This document shows, in pieces, positions 57,124-64,000 of a stretch of DNA of 64,000 nucleotides (position 1 is its first letter; each line of letters opens with the position of its first letter). The notes below the pieces were generated by a model, which saw only the letters and a program-made list of their open reading frames with translations, ran no database searches and was not told where the DNA came from. The DNA is taken from contig SUYI01000008.1 in the NCBI GenBank assembly GCA_015060485.1, positions 1 to 64,000 on the forward strand, read 5' to 3'. The stretch is from Prevotella sp. Its GTDB lineage: Bacteria; Bacteroidota; Bacteroidia; Bacteroidales; Bacteroidaceae. The position numbers and the translations under genes are program-made.

Positions 57124-58212
57124 ATGAATATGAAGAAGATGATGATGACCCTGGTAGCATTGCTGACGATAGCAGCAACGGGCAAGGCAATGAGCTACGA
57201 GCAGGCACGGAACGAGGCTTTGTTCCTGACGGACAAGATGGCCTACGAGTTGAACCTGACTGACGCACAATACGAGGCAGCCTACGAAATCAACCTCGAC
57301 TACTTGATGGGTGTGACGAGCTACGACGACGTGTACAGCACGTATTGGGAGCGCCGCAACCTGGACATGAGCTATATTCTGCTGGACTGGCAGTGGCAGG
57401 CTTTCATTAACGCCACGTATTTCTACCGTCCGCTGTATTGGGACGGGGGCTACTGGCACTTCGGCATCTATGCCCGCTATCCGCACCGCGACTACTTCTA
57501 CTTCGGACGTCCGGTGTTCTATGCCAGCTATCGCGGTGGTCATGCCTGGCACCATGTCGGCGGACACGGCTACTACCACTCGCGCCGTGACCACTACCGC
57601 CCGGCAGGACACAGCCACTTCGGCATGCTGGACCGCTGGAACCGCGGCGACTATCGTGGCACGCACCGCTCGAGCCATCCGCAGAACAGCAACTACGGCG
57701 GACATCGCCATTCGTCGACACGCACTACTGTGAATAACGACCGTTCGTTCGGACATACCGGAGGTGGCAGCAGTCGCGATCGCGGCAACAGCGGCGGCAG
57801 CTATGGACGCGGCGACAACGGCAATCGCGGCAACAACAGCGGCGGCAGCTACGGACGCAGCGACAATGGTGGACGCAGCTTCGGCCACAGCGGCAGCGGC
57901 AGCAGCTCGACCATGAGTCGCAGCAGCCACAGCTACGAGCGCAGAAATTCGAGCAGCAGCGGCATGACGATGCAGCGCCCATCGGCTTCGGACAGCCGTC
58001 CGTCGCATAGCAGCAGCAGTTCGTATAACAGTGGAAGCAGCCACAGCCGCAGCGGAGGTTCGTTCAGCAGCGGCAGCAGCAGCCGTAGCGGAGGTTCGTT
58101 CAGCAGCGGCAGCAGCACGCGCAGCAGCGGATCATTCGGCGGAGGCAGCAGCAGGGGTGGTGGCAGCAGCCACAGCAGTAGCGGAGGCCGCTCGTTCGGC
58201 GGTCGTCGTTAA
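57124..58212 (+). CDS. Exported Ser/Gly/Arg-rich low-complexity protein
   Basis: 362 residues (ATG two codons later also possible). Signal peptide KKMMMTLVALLTIAATGKA, then a conserved-looking domain of about 90 residues rich in Tyr and Trp (ALFLTDKMAYELNLTDAQYEAAYEINLDYLMGV, YWDGGYWHFGIYARY). From about 130 on it is His/Gly- then Ser/Gly/Arg-rich with repeats such as SGGSYGR, RSFGHSG and SGGSFSSGSS. The tail is disordered and strongly basic. Binding to nucleic acid or acidic glycan is possible; family unknown. Its last 81 bases are antisense to the phosphatase gene. Confidence 0.75.
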   Translation: MNMKKMMMTLVALLTIAATGKAMSYEQARNEALFLTDKMAYELNLTDAQYEAAYEINLDYLMGVTSYDDVYSTYWERRNLDMSYILLDWQWQAFINATYFYRPLYWDGGYWHFGIYARYPHRDYFYFGRPVFYASYRGGHAWHHVGGHGYYHSRRDHYRPAGHSHFGMLDRWNRGDYRGTHRSSHPQNSNYGGHRHSSTRTTVNNDRSFGHTGGGSSRDRGNSGGSYGRGDNGNRGNNSGGSYGRSDNGGRSFGHSGSGSSSTMSRSSHSYERRNSSSSGMTMQRPSASDSRPSHSSSSSYNSGSSHSRSGGSFSSGSSSRSGGSFSSGSSTRSSGSFGGGSSRGGGSSHSSSGGRSFGGRR

Positions 58213-58710
58213 GACGCGCACCTCGGCATTCATCATACGCTGCACCTGACGCATGGCACAGCCGGCATAGACGGCAAGAATGGCTTTATTGATGATTCCA
58301 TGACCTACGGCCACCACCCGCTGACCCGGGTAGGTGGTCGTAATATGTATAAGGAACTGTCGGGCACGCTGCAGGAGGGCCTCTTCGGACTCTATATCGT
58401 CGGGCCAGACCTCTCCTTTCAGTTCGGGAATGTACCGTCCGGTAAAACTGCCCCAGTCGCGTTCGCGCAGCAAGGGTGTCGTGGCGACCTCCAAACTATG
58501 GGGTTCGGCAATGATCCGGGCGGTCTGAATGGCGCGGTGCAGATCGCTGGCCACGACGGCATCGAGCGATTCACCGGCCAGGCGACGGGCCACCTGAAGG
58601 GCCTGTTCCCTACCCCGCTCGTTGAGCTCGCCCTGGGTTTGTCCCTGCATAATCTGGCGGGCATTGTCGACGGTTTCGCCGTGACGTACAAGGATGATTG
58701 TTGTCTCCAT
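58132..58710 (-). CDS. Histidine phosphatase family protein
   Basis: 192 residues from ATG 58710 (METTIILVRHGETVDNARQ). Catalytic RHG is at residues 9-11, with LNERGREQALQVARRL, ASDLHRAIQTARII, RERDWGSFTGR and the second His in VVAVGHGIINKAIL. Similar to phosphoglycerate mutase-like and alpha-ribazole phosphatases; substrate unknown. The normal domain ends near EVRVL; a further 22 or so Ala/Thr-rich residues are read from DNA that encodes the tail of the convergent Ser/Gly-rich protein. The -7 box ends five bases before the ATG, so the mRNA is probably leaderless. Confidence 0.88.
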   Translation of the reverse strand: METTIILVRHGETVDNARQIMQGQTQGELNERGREQALQVARRLAGESLDAVVASDLHRAIQTARIIAEPHSLEVATTPLLRERDWGSFTGRYIPELKGEVWPDDIESEEALLQRARQFLIHITTTYPGQRVVAVGHGIINKAILAVYAGCAMRQVQRMMNAEVRVLTTTAERAASATAVAAATTPAAASAE

Positions 58711-58715
58711 GCCGG

Positions 58716-58723
58716 CAAAATTA
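58716..58723 (-). promoter_or_regulatory. Promoter -7 box of phosphatase gene
   Basis: TAATTTTG on the minus strand, five bases before the start codon. Confidence 0.6.
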
Positions 58724-58859
58724 CAACGAAAAATGTAAAAAACCAAAAAAATATTGGTATTTTATACACTTATTTTTTGTTTTTCACTCACTTATTCGTA
58801 CCTTTCGCCTTTGGAGAAAGTAGGCTGCAACTCGGAAATGAAAATAAATCTTAATTTAT

Positions 58860-58890
58860 TTTGCATTTCACTCGTTTTGCACTACCTTTG
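58860..58890 (+). promoter_or_regulatory. Promoter of CotH gene pair
   Basis: TTTG at 58860-58863, a 19-base spacer, TACCTTTG at 58883-58890; start codon at 58926. A near-match TACCTTTC lies at 58799-58806. Confidence 0.7.
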
Positions 58891-58925
58891 CACCCAAATT
58901 TCAATCAACTTACTATCAACAACAA

Positions 58926-61397
58926 ATGAAACGTATTTTTTTACTATTCACGGTGGCCGCACAGGCAACTTTCGGATGGAGTGCCGACGAGGCAAAAGGA
59001 CTGATTATTAACGAACTGATGCAGTCGAATGTGGAGAACATTATGGACGACATCAAGGAATTTCCCGACTCGTGGGTGGAGCTGTATAACCCCACGGACG
59101 AGACCATCAACCTGAAGGACTACAAAATCAGCAACAAAAACAAGGAAAAGAATGCTTGGCAGTTGCCCGACAAGACTGTGGAGCCGAAGAAATATGTCGT
59201 CATCTACTGCGACAAGGAAGGCAAAGAGGACAACCGCCTGCACGCCGATTTCCGTCTGGAGTCGGGCAAGGGTTGCCAGGTATATCTGTTTAAGGGCAAG
59301 GAGGTGGCCGACAGTCTGCCCGAGGCCCTGAAGAAGATGCCTGCACCGGACGTGGCCTACGGCCGTGTGACCGACGGCGCCGACAAATGGGGCTACCAGC
59401 TGACCCCGACAGCCGGCAAGGCCAACTGCGGCAAGACGACGAAGAACATACTGGGTGCACCGGTGTTCAGTGAGAAGGGTCGCGTGACGTCGGGCAATGG
59501 TACCATCACGCTGACGCTGACGCTGCCGGAGGGTGCCCCCGAGGGAGCATACATCGTCTATACCACCAACGGTAGCGAGCCCACCGCCGACGGCAAGAAA
59601 TACGATAAGGCCCTCAGCATCAGCAAGACAACGGTGGTGCGCGCCAAGGTGTTCTGCGACGGCTGGCTGTCGCCGGTAAGCACTGCCCAGTCGTACATCT
59701 TCCACCCGCGGAAGATGACGCTGCCCATCTTCTCGGTACAAACCAACGACAAGTATATGAACGACAAGTCGATTGGTCTGTTCCCCAACAACAACAGCAA
59801 GGAGGACAAGAAGACCCACGACTGGCGCCGCCCCGTGAACATCGAGATGTTTGACGCCGAGGGTGCCGAAAGCGTTATCAACCAGCTGGGCGAGACGCGC
59901 ATTCAAGGTGGTGCATCGCGTGCGAATGCGCTGAAGTCGATGGTATTCTACGCCAACAAGCGTTTCGACCCGGACCACAAGCGTTTCCAGTATGAGTTCT
60001 TCCCCGACCAGAAGCCCGGCGTCACAGAATTCAAGTCGTTCTCGCTGCGCGACGGCGGTAACGACTTCGGCGACCTGTACTTCCGCGACCTGATCATCCA
60101 GCGCACCATGGCGGGCCATGTGGACCTGGACTGGCAGGCCGGACATTCGGCCGTGCTTTACATCAACGGCGAGTATATGGGTATGCTGAACATCCGCGAG
60201 CGTTCGAACGAGGACAACATCTACAGCAACTACGGCGGTCTGGAGGATATCGACATGGTGGAAATCGGCCACGAGCAGATTAACGGTGTCGATCAGTTTA
60301 TTGAGGAGCAGAAGGAAGGCGACGACAAATTCTATAACGCCTTCAAGGCTTTCTACAGCGAAAAGGGCCACACGCTGGCAGAATACGAGCAGTGGATGGA
60401 CGTCAGCGAATATCTGAACATGATGGTGATGAACCTGTTCTACGGCAACATCGACTTCCCAGGCAACAACTGCGTATTCTGGCGTCCGAACGACGACGAC
60501 ACGAAATCGGGACTGCCCAAGACATGGCGATTCATTGTGAAAGATACCGACTTCGGACTAGGACTCTACGACCGCAGGCCCGACTACAACACCATCGACC
60601 TGCTGTATCATCCCGAGAAACATCAGGGCGACGCCTGGGCATTCAGTGAGCCTGCCACCCGACTGGTGAAGAACATGCTGGAGGATCCGGACATCCTGAA
60701 GATGTTTATCGACAAGTGCTGCATCTTCATGGGTGACTTTATGAACGAGCGAGGCACGGGCGAGATGATCGACCTGATTAAGGCCGAGGCTATGGAGGAA
60801 TTCGTTGCCCACCGCGACAAGTACAATGCCGGCGGATGGTGGGGCAAACCCGACAACCGCAAGGAAATTGAAGAAAAATTCGAGAAGGCCAAGAACTGGC
60901 TGGGCGGATTAACCGTGAGTGACTGGTGGGGCGGTACGACAACTTACGAGCCACGCGCCGACTACTTCTACAAATACATCGGCAGCCAGTGGAAGCTGGG
61001 CAACCCCGTGGCCCTGAACATCAACAAGGACAAGCAGGACGTGGAAATCACGGTGAACGGCATCAAGCTGTCGGACGGCACCTTCAGCGGTAAGTTCTTT
61101 GCCAACCGCCAGCTGACCATCAGCGCTACGGCTCCCGAAGGCCAGGAGGTGAAGGGCTGGAAGCTGAGCGGTGCCAAGAGCGAAGAGGTGAAGGGCAGCG
61201 AACTGACCCTCGACATGACGTCGAGCGCACTGACCATTGAGCCCGTCGTCGGTTTCACCACCGGCATCGAAATCATTCAACACTCCACACTCCACACTCA
61301 ACACTCCACCATCTACGACCTGATGGGCAACCAGGTGACGACGCCCCAGGCCGGCAGAATATACATTCAGAACGGAAAGAAACTGATTTGGCGCTAA
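58926..61397 (+). CDS. CotH-kinase family secreted protein 1
   Basis: 823 residues. Signal peptide MKRIFLLFTVAAQATFGWSA; lamin-tail domain (about 23-150: GLIINELMQSNVENIMDD, FPDSWVELYNPTDETINLKDYKIS); an Fn3/CHB_HEX-like strand set (about 185-265, YIVYTTNGSEPTADG); and the CotH domain (about 290-650). The CotH domain has TRIQGGASR, VLYINGEYMGMLNIRERSNEDNIY and the metal site FIVKDTDFGLGLYD. A C-terminal beta domain and sorting-like tail (YDLMGNQVTTPQAGRIYIQNGKKL) follow. CotH proteins phosphorylate spore-coat proteins in Bacillus; the target here is unknown. A heptamer repeat lies just before the tail. Confidence 0.9.
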   Translation: MKRIFLLFTVAAQATFGWSADEAKGLIINELMQSNVENIMDDIKEFPDSWVELYNPTDETINLKDYKISNKNKEKNAWQLPDKTVEPKKYVVIYCDKEGKEDNRLHADFRLESGKGCQVYLFKGKEVADSLPEALKKMPAPDVAYGRVTDGADKWGYQLTPTAGKANCGKTTKNILGAPVFSEKGRVTSGNGTITLTLTLPEGAPEGAYIVYTTNGSEPTADGKKYDKALSISKTTVVRAKVFCDGWLSPVSTAQSYIFHPRKMTLPIFSVQTNDKYMNDKSIGLFPNNNSKEDKKTHDWRRPVNIEMFDAEGAESVINQLGETRIQGGASRANALKSMVFYANKRFDPDHKRFQYEFFPDQKPGVTEFKSFSLRDGGNDFGDLYFRDLIIQRTMAGHVDLDWQAGHSAVLYINGEYMGMLNIRERSNEDNIYSNYGGLEDIDMVEIGHEQINGVDQFIEEQKEGDDKFYNAFKAFYSEKGHTLAEYEQWMDVSEYLNMMVMNLFYGNIDFPGNNCVFWRPNDDDTKSGLPKTWRFIVKDTDFGLGLYDRRPDYNTIDLLYHPEKHQGDAWAFSEPATRLVKNMLEDPDILKMFIDKCCIFMGDFMNERGTGEMIDLIKAEAMEEFVAHRDKYNAGGWWGKPDNRKEIEEKFEKAKNWLGGLTVSDWWGGTTTYEPRADYFYKYIGSQWKLGNPVALNINKDKQDVEITVNGIKLSDGTFSGKFFANRQLTISATAPEGQEVKGWKLSGAKSEEVKGSELTLDMTSSALTIEPVVGFTTGIEIIQHSTLHTQHSTIYDLMGNQVTTPQAGRIYIQNGKKLIWR
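61278..61305 (+). repeat. 7-bp coding repeat before the tail of CotH protein 1
   Basis: CAACACT, CCACACT, CCACACT, CAACACT, encoding QHSTLHTQHS immediately before the sorting-like tail. Confidence 0.9.
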
Positions 61398-61403
61398 AGA
61401 CGT

Positions 61404-63743
61404 ATGAAACCACTCGTATTACTCCTCACCGGAATGCTGGGCGCAGCAGCTGCGACGCATGCTGCCGACGAACAGACGACGCTTGTGATTAACGAGCTGA
61501 TGCAGTCGAACATTGACTGCACGATGGACGATTTGAACGATTTCCCCGACTCGTGGGTGGAACTGTATAATCCGACATCGGCAAGCATGAATCTGGGCGA
61601 ATACCGGATTGGGCTGAGTAATCGGGCGGACGAAGCGTGGAAACTGCCCTTCAAGACGGTGGAGGGCCAGCGCTACGTGGTGGTGTACTGCGACAAGGTG
61701 GGCGACGGCATGCACACCGACTTCCGCCTGGACTCGGGCAAGGGCAGCGTCTACCTGTTTAAAGGCACCGAGGTGGTCGACGAGATTAGTGTCAAGAAGC
61801 AGCCTGCACCGAATATTGCCTACGGTCGCCAAACCGACGGCAGCAGCGAGATGGGCTACCAGCTGGTACCGACACCGGGGGTGAAGAACTACGGCACACT
61901 CAGCCTGGGCGTTCTCGGCGAACCGATGTTCAGCCAGAAAGGCCTGGTAGTCACCGACGACCAGCCCATGGAGCTGACGCTAAGCGTGCCCGAGGGGTCG
62001 CCCGAGGGTACCACCATCCGCTATACCGTCAACGGCAGTGAGCCCACCGCCAGCAGCATACTGTATACGAAGCCCATCGACATCCCCTCGACACGGATTG
62101 TGCGGGCGAAGCTGTTTTGCAACGGTTACGTGTCGCCGCGCTCGACCTGTCATTCGTACATCTTCTTCCCCACGACGCGCGAGCTGACACTGCCCGTCAT
62201 CTCGATTATGACGGACAACCGCTATCTGAACGACCAGAAAATTGGCATCTACGTAGACGGTACTTACAGTTCGAAGCAGAAGAACTACGAATACGACTGG
62301 CGCCGCCCGATGAATATCGAGTTGTTTGAGCAAGGCGGAAAGAAGAGCGTCATCAACCAGCTGGGCGAGATGCGCATTGCCGGCGGTGCGACGCGTAACT
62401 CGAAAATGAAGTCGCTGATTATCTATGCCAACAAGCGGTTTGGCACGAAGCGCCTGAACTACGAGTTTTTCCCCGACCAGAAACCCGGGCTGAAGGACTT
62501 CAAGAGCATCATGCTGCGCAATGCCGGTAACGACTTTGACTACCTGTACATGCGCGACGCCATCATTCAGCGCACAATGGCACAACACGTCGACTTAGAC
62601 TGGCAGGCTTGGCGTCCCGCCATCATATACATCAACGGGCAGTATAAGGGCATGCTGAACATCCGCGAGCGTTCGAACGAAGACAATATCTACACCAACT
62701 ACGACGGCTTGGAGGATATCGACATGTTTGAGAACGGCGAACTGAAGGAAGGCACGTGGGACCGATACATCGCCTTCAAGGCTTTCTACAACAATCACGG
62801 CCACACGCTGGCAGAATATGCCGAATGGATGGACTGGAAGGAGTACATCAATCTGATGATTGAGAATCTGTACTACTGCAACCTGGACTTCCCGGGCAAC
62901 AACAACGTCATCTGGCGTCCCAGAACGGAGGAAGGCAAGTGGCGCTGGATTACCAAGGACACCGACTTCGGACTGGGCCTGTATGGGTGCAGCGCGGATT
63001 ATAACACCATCAAATGGATCTATAATCCGAACTATGACCCCAACCGCGCATGGGCTAACAAATCCGAGGACACTCGGCTGTTCCGCCGACTGATGGAGGA
63101 TGCCGATTTCAGCCGTGAATTCATCGACCGTGCCGCCATCTACATGGGCGACTTCCTGAACGAGAAGGGTACACGTGCCGTGTGGGACCCCATGTACGAC
63201 ATGATCAAGACGGAATATCCTCACCACCGCAAGCTCATCAACGAGTGGTGGCCCAACTACAGCGAGGAGCTGAACAATGCGCGCAGCTGGATCAAGCAGC
63301 GTACGACGGTATTCTATAAACACCTGGCCGACTACTACACGCTGGGAAAACCCACCGTGCTGAACATCAACAGCACAGGGGACGCCACGGGCATCACGGT
63401 GAATGGTGTCGACTTAACACAGCCTACGTTCAGCGGCAAGTTCTTTGCCAACAGGGCACTGACCATCAGCGGTCAGGCTCCGGAGGGTAAACGCATCAAG
63501 GGCTGGAAACTGACGGGAGCTTTGGACGAAGAGCGTGACGGCAGCGTGCTGACACTCGACATGCCGACGAGCGCGCTGACCATCAACCCGCTGTTGGAAG
63601 ACGCCACCGGCATTGAAACCATTCAACACTCAACACTCCACACTCCACACTCCACCATCTACGATCTTCAAGGCCGCAAGGTGACGACACCGCAAGCGGG
63701 CAGAATATACCTCCGGAACGGAAAGAAAATTACCTGGCAATAA
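61404..63743 (+). CDS. CotH-kinase family secreted protein 2
   Basis: 779 residues, tandem paralogue of the preceding gene, six bases downstream. Same order: signal peptide (MKPLVLLLTGMLGAAAATHA), lamin-tail domain (VINELMQSNIDCTMDDLNDF), strand set (TTIRYTVNGSEPTASS), CotH domain (EMRIAGGATRNSKMKS, IIYINGQYKGMLNIRERSNEDNIY, WITKDTDFGLGLYG) and tail (YDLQGRKVTTPQAGRIYLRNGKKI). It has a shorter insertion in the middle of the CotH domain than paralogue 1. The stop codon lies in the loop of a perfect hairpin (63726-63757). Confidence 0.9.
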   Translation: MKPLVLLLTGMLGAAAATHAADEQTTLVINELMQSNIDCTMDDLNDFPDSWVELYNPTSASMNLGEYRIGLSNRADEAWKLPFKTVEGQRYVVVYCDKVGDGMHTDFRLDSGKGSVYLFKGTEVVDEISVKKQPAPNIAYGRQTDGSSEMGYQLVPTPGVKNYGTLSLGVLGEPMFSQKGLVVTDDQPMELTLSVPEGSPEGTTIRYTVNGSEPTASSILYTKPIDIPSTRIVRAKLFCNGYVSPRSTCHSYIFFPTTRELTLPVISIMTDNRYLNDQKIGIYVDGTYSSKQKNYEYDWRRPMNIELFEQGGKKSVINQLGEMRIAGGATRNSKMKSLIIYANKRFGTKRLNYEFFPDQKPGLKDFKSIMLRNAGNDFDYLYMRDAIIQRTMAQHVDLDWQAWRPAIIYINGQYKGMLNIRERSNEDNIYTNYDGLEDIDMFENGELKEGTWDRYIAFKAFYNNHGHTLAEYAEWMDWKEYINLMIENLYYCNLDFPGNNNVIWRPRTEEGKWRWITKDTDFGLGLYGCSADYNTIKWIYNPNYDPNRAWANKSEDTRLFRRLMEDADFSREFIDRAAIYMGDFLNEKGTRAVWDPMYDMIKTEYPHHRKLINEWWPNYSEELNNARSWIKQRTTVFYKHLADYYTLGKPTVLNINSTGDATGITVNGVDLTQPTFSGKFFANRALTISGQAPEGKRIKGWKLTGALDEERDGSVLTLDMPTSALTINPLLEDATGIETIQHSTLHTPHSTIYDLQGRKVTTPQAGRIYLRNGKKITWQ
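63624..63651 (+). repeat. 7-bp coding repeat before the tail of CotH protein 2
   Basis: CAACACT, CAACACT, CCACACT, CCACACT. Same place as in paralogue 1 but with a different unit order, encoding QHSTLHTPHS. Confidence 0.9.
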
Positions 63744-63757
63744 AGCCAGGTAATTTT
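63726..63757. terminator. Hairpin across the CotH2 stop codon
   Basis: AAAATTACCTGGC (63726-63738) and GCCAGGTAATTTT (63745-63757) pair perfectly around AATAAA, which contains part of the stop codon. GCCAGGTAATTTT recurs at 63785-63797, directly beside the stop of the convergent rfbC gene, so either copy can pair with the first arm. Confidence 0.8.
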
Positions 63758-63797
63758 AGACCGTATCTTTTTGGGCAATAATTTGCCAGGTAATTTT

Positions 63798-64000
63798 TTA
63801 TTTATACAAGTCGACGTGAATGTCGAAAGGACTCTCGAAGTCACGCAGCAGTGCGTGGCGCGTGTCCTTGTCGGACAGGATAGCCCTGTCGGTGGGTATG
63901 CGCCAGTCGATACCTAACGAGTCGTCGAGAATGCTGATGCCGTCGTCGGCTTCGGGATGGTAGAACTCATCGCATTTGTATTGGAACACAGCCGTCTCGG
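63798..64000 (-). CDS. rfbC: dTDP-4-dehydrorhamnose 3,5-epimerase, C-terminal part
   Basis: The gene's 5' part lies beyond the window. The visible 67 residues read ETAVFQYKCDEFYHPEADDG, then LGIDWRIP and AILSDKDTRHALL. These are the conserved C-terminal blocks of RfbC (usual YKCTEYYHPE, DLGIDWPL, LSEKD), which epimerises dTDP-4-keto-6-deoxyglucose in dTDP-rhamnose synthesis. It is convergent with the CotH genes and could serve the EPS locus. Confidence 0.88.
   Translation of the reverse strand, partial: ETAVFQYKCDEFYHPEADDGISILDDSLGIDWRIPTDRAILSDKDTRHALLRDFESPFDIHVDLYK

Noticed and set aside
56860..58044. 394-codon minus-strand frame ending in repeated KNSVGRK
   Set aside because: It is antisense to the Ser/Gly-rich gene and runs through the 21-bp repeat, which is simply in frame because 21 is a multiple of three. 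No start or promoter context.
58944..60371. 475-codon minus-strand frame
   Set aside because: Antisense to CotH gene 1, whose domains are complete.

Overview
The window looks like chromosomal DNA of a Bacteroidota member, most likely Bacteroidales and close to Prevotella/Segatella. The reasons are: promoters of the TTTG-N19/20-TAnnTTTG type in front of many genes; no Shine-Dalgarno pattern; Bacteroidales-only families (proteins resembling DUF4199, DUF6452 and DUF6048); lipoproteins with acidic residues after the lipid Cys; C-terminal sorting-like tails of the 'YDLxGRxV...GIYIxNGKK' kind; and a tmRNA tag ending in YALAA. The species cannot be told from the sequence.

Layout. 0-0.45 kb: tRNA-Thr and SRP RNA (both minus), back to back with a divergent promoter. 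0.45-5.3 kb: a tight operon with a DUF4199-like membrane protein, a polyprenol-type GT2, two envelope proteins, ApbE, a Crp-type regulator and a lipoprotein. 5.4-12.9 kb: housekeeping genes (M3 peptidase, dCMP deaminase, S41 protease, 5-formyl-THF cyclo-ligase, DciA-like, RecF, TPR protein, RibH). 13-17.5 kb: a CapD/FlaA1-type sugar epimerase/dehydratase, UDP-glucose dehydrogenase and exonuclease III. 17.5-22 kb: two lipoproteins and a LytS/LytTR two-component pair. 22-25.9 kb: two deoxynucleoside kinases and a GH2 glycosidase (minus). 26-40.6 kb: surface and secreted proteins (coiled-coil lipoprotein plus OmpA protein, MBG-domain protein, VWA protein, an OMP, a membrane-bound TPR/AraC regulator, and a four-gene operon of mostly unknown exported proteins). 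40.7-41.2 kb: tmRNA.

41.3-56.8 kb is a Wzx/Wzy-type exopolysaccharide locus: SLBB export protein, Wzz, a Wzz-Wzy fusion, Wzx, three glycosyltransferases, an antisense LTA-synthase-like sulfatase, a WecA/MraY-type and a PglC/WcaJ-type initiating transferase, Wzi, and a small lipoprotein. Ugd and the CapD-type enzyme at 13-16 kb and RfbC at the right edge could supply nucleotide sugars to it. 57-64 kb: a Ser/Gly-rich secreted protein, a histidine phosphatase, two tandem CotH-kinase paralogues and the 3' end of rfbC.

The most distinctive signal that gene calling does not explain is a family of tandem repeats with a 7-bp (sometimes 8-bp) period. They fill gaps between operon genes, sit directly upstream of -7 boxes, and occur inside reading frames: a glycosyltransferase linker, both proteins of the LytS/LytTR pair, two signal peptides, and the tails of both CotH proteins. 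Because 7 is not a multiple of 3, unit slippage in coding copies would switch frame, so several surface-related genes are candidates for phase variation. No CRISPR array, intact insertion sequence or prophage was seen.
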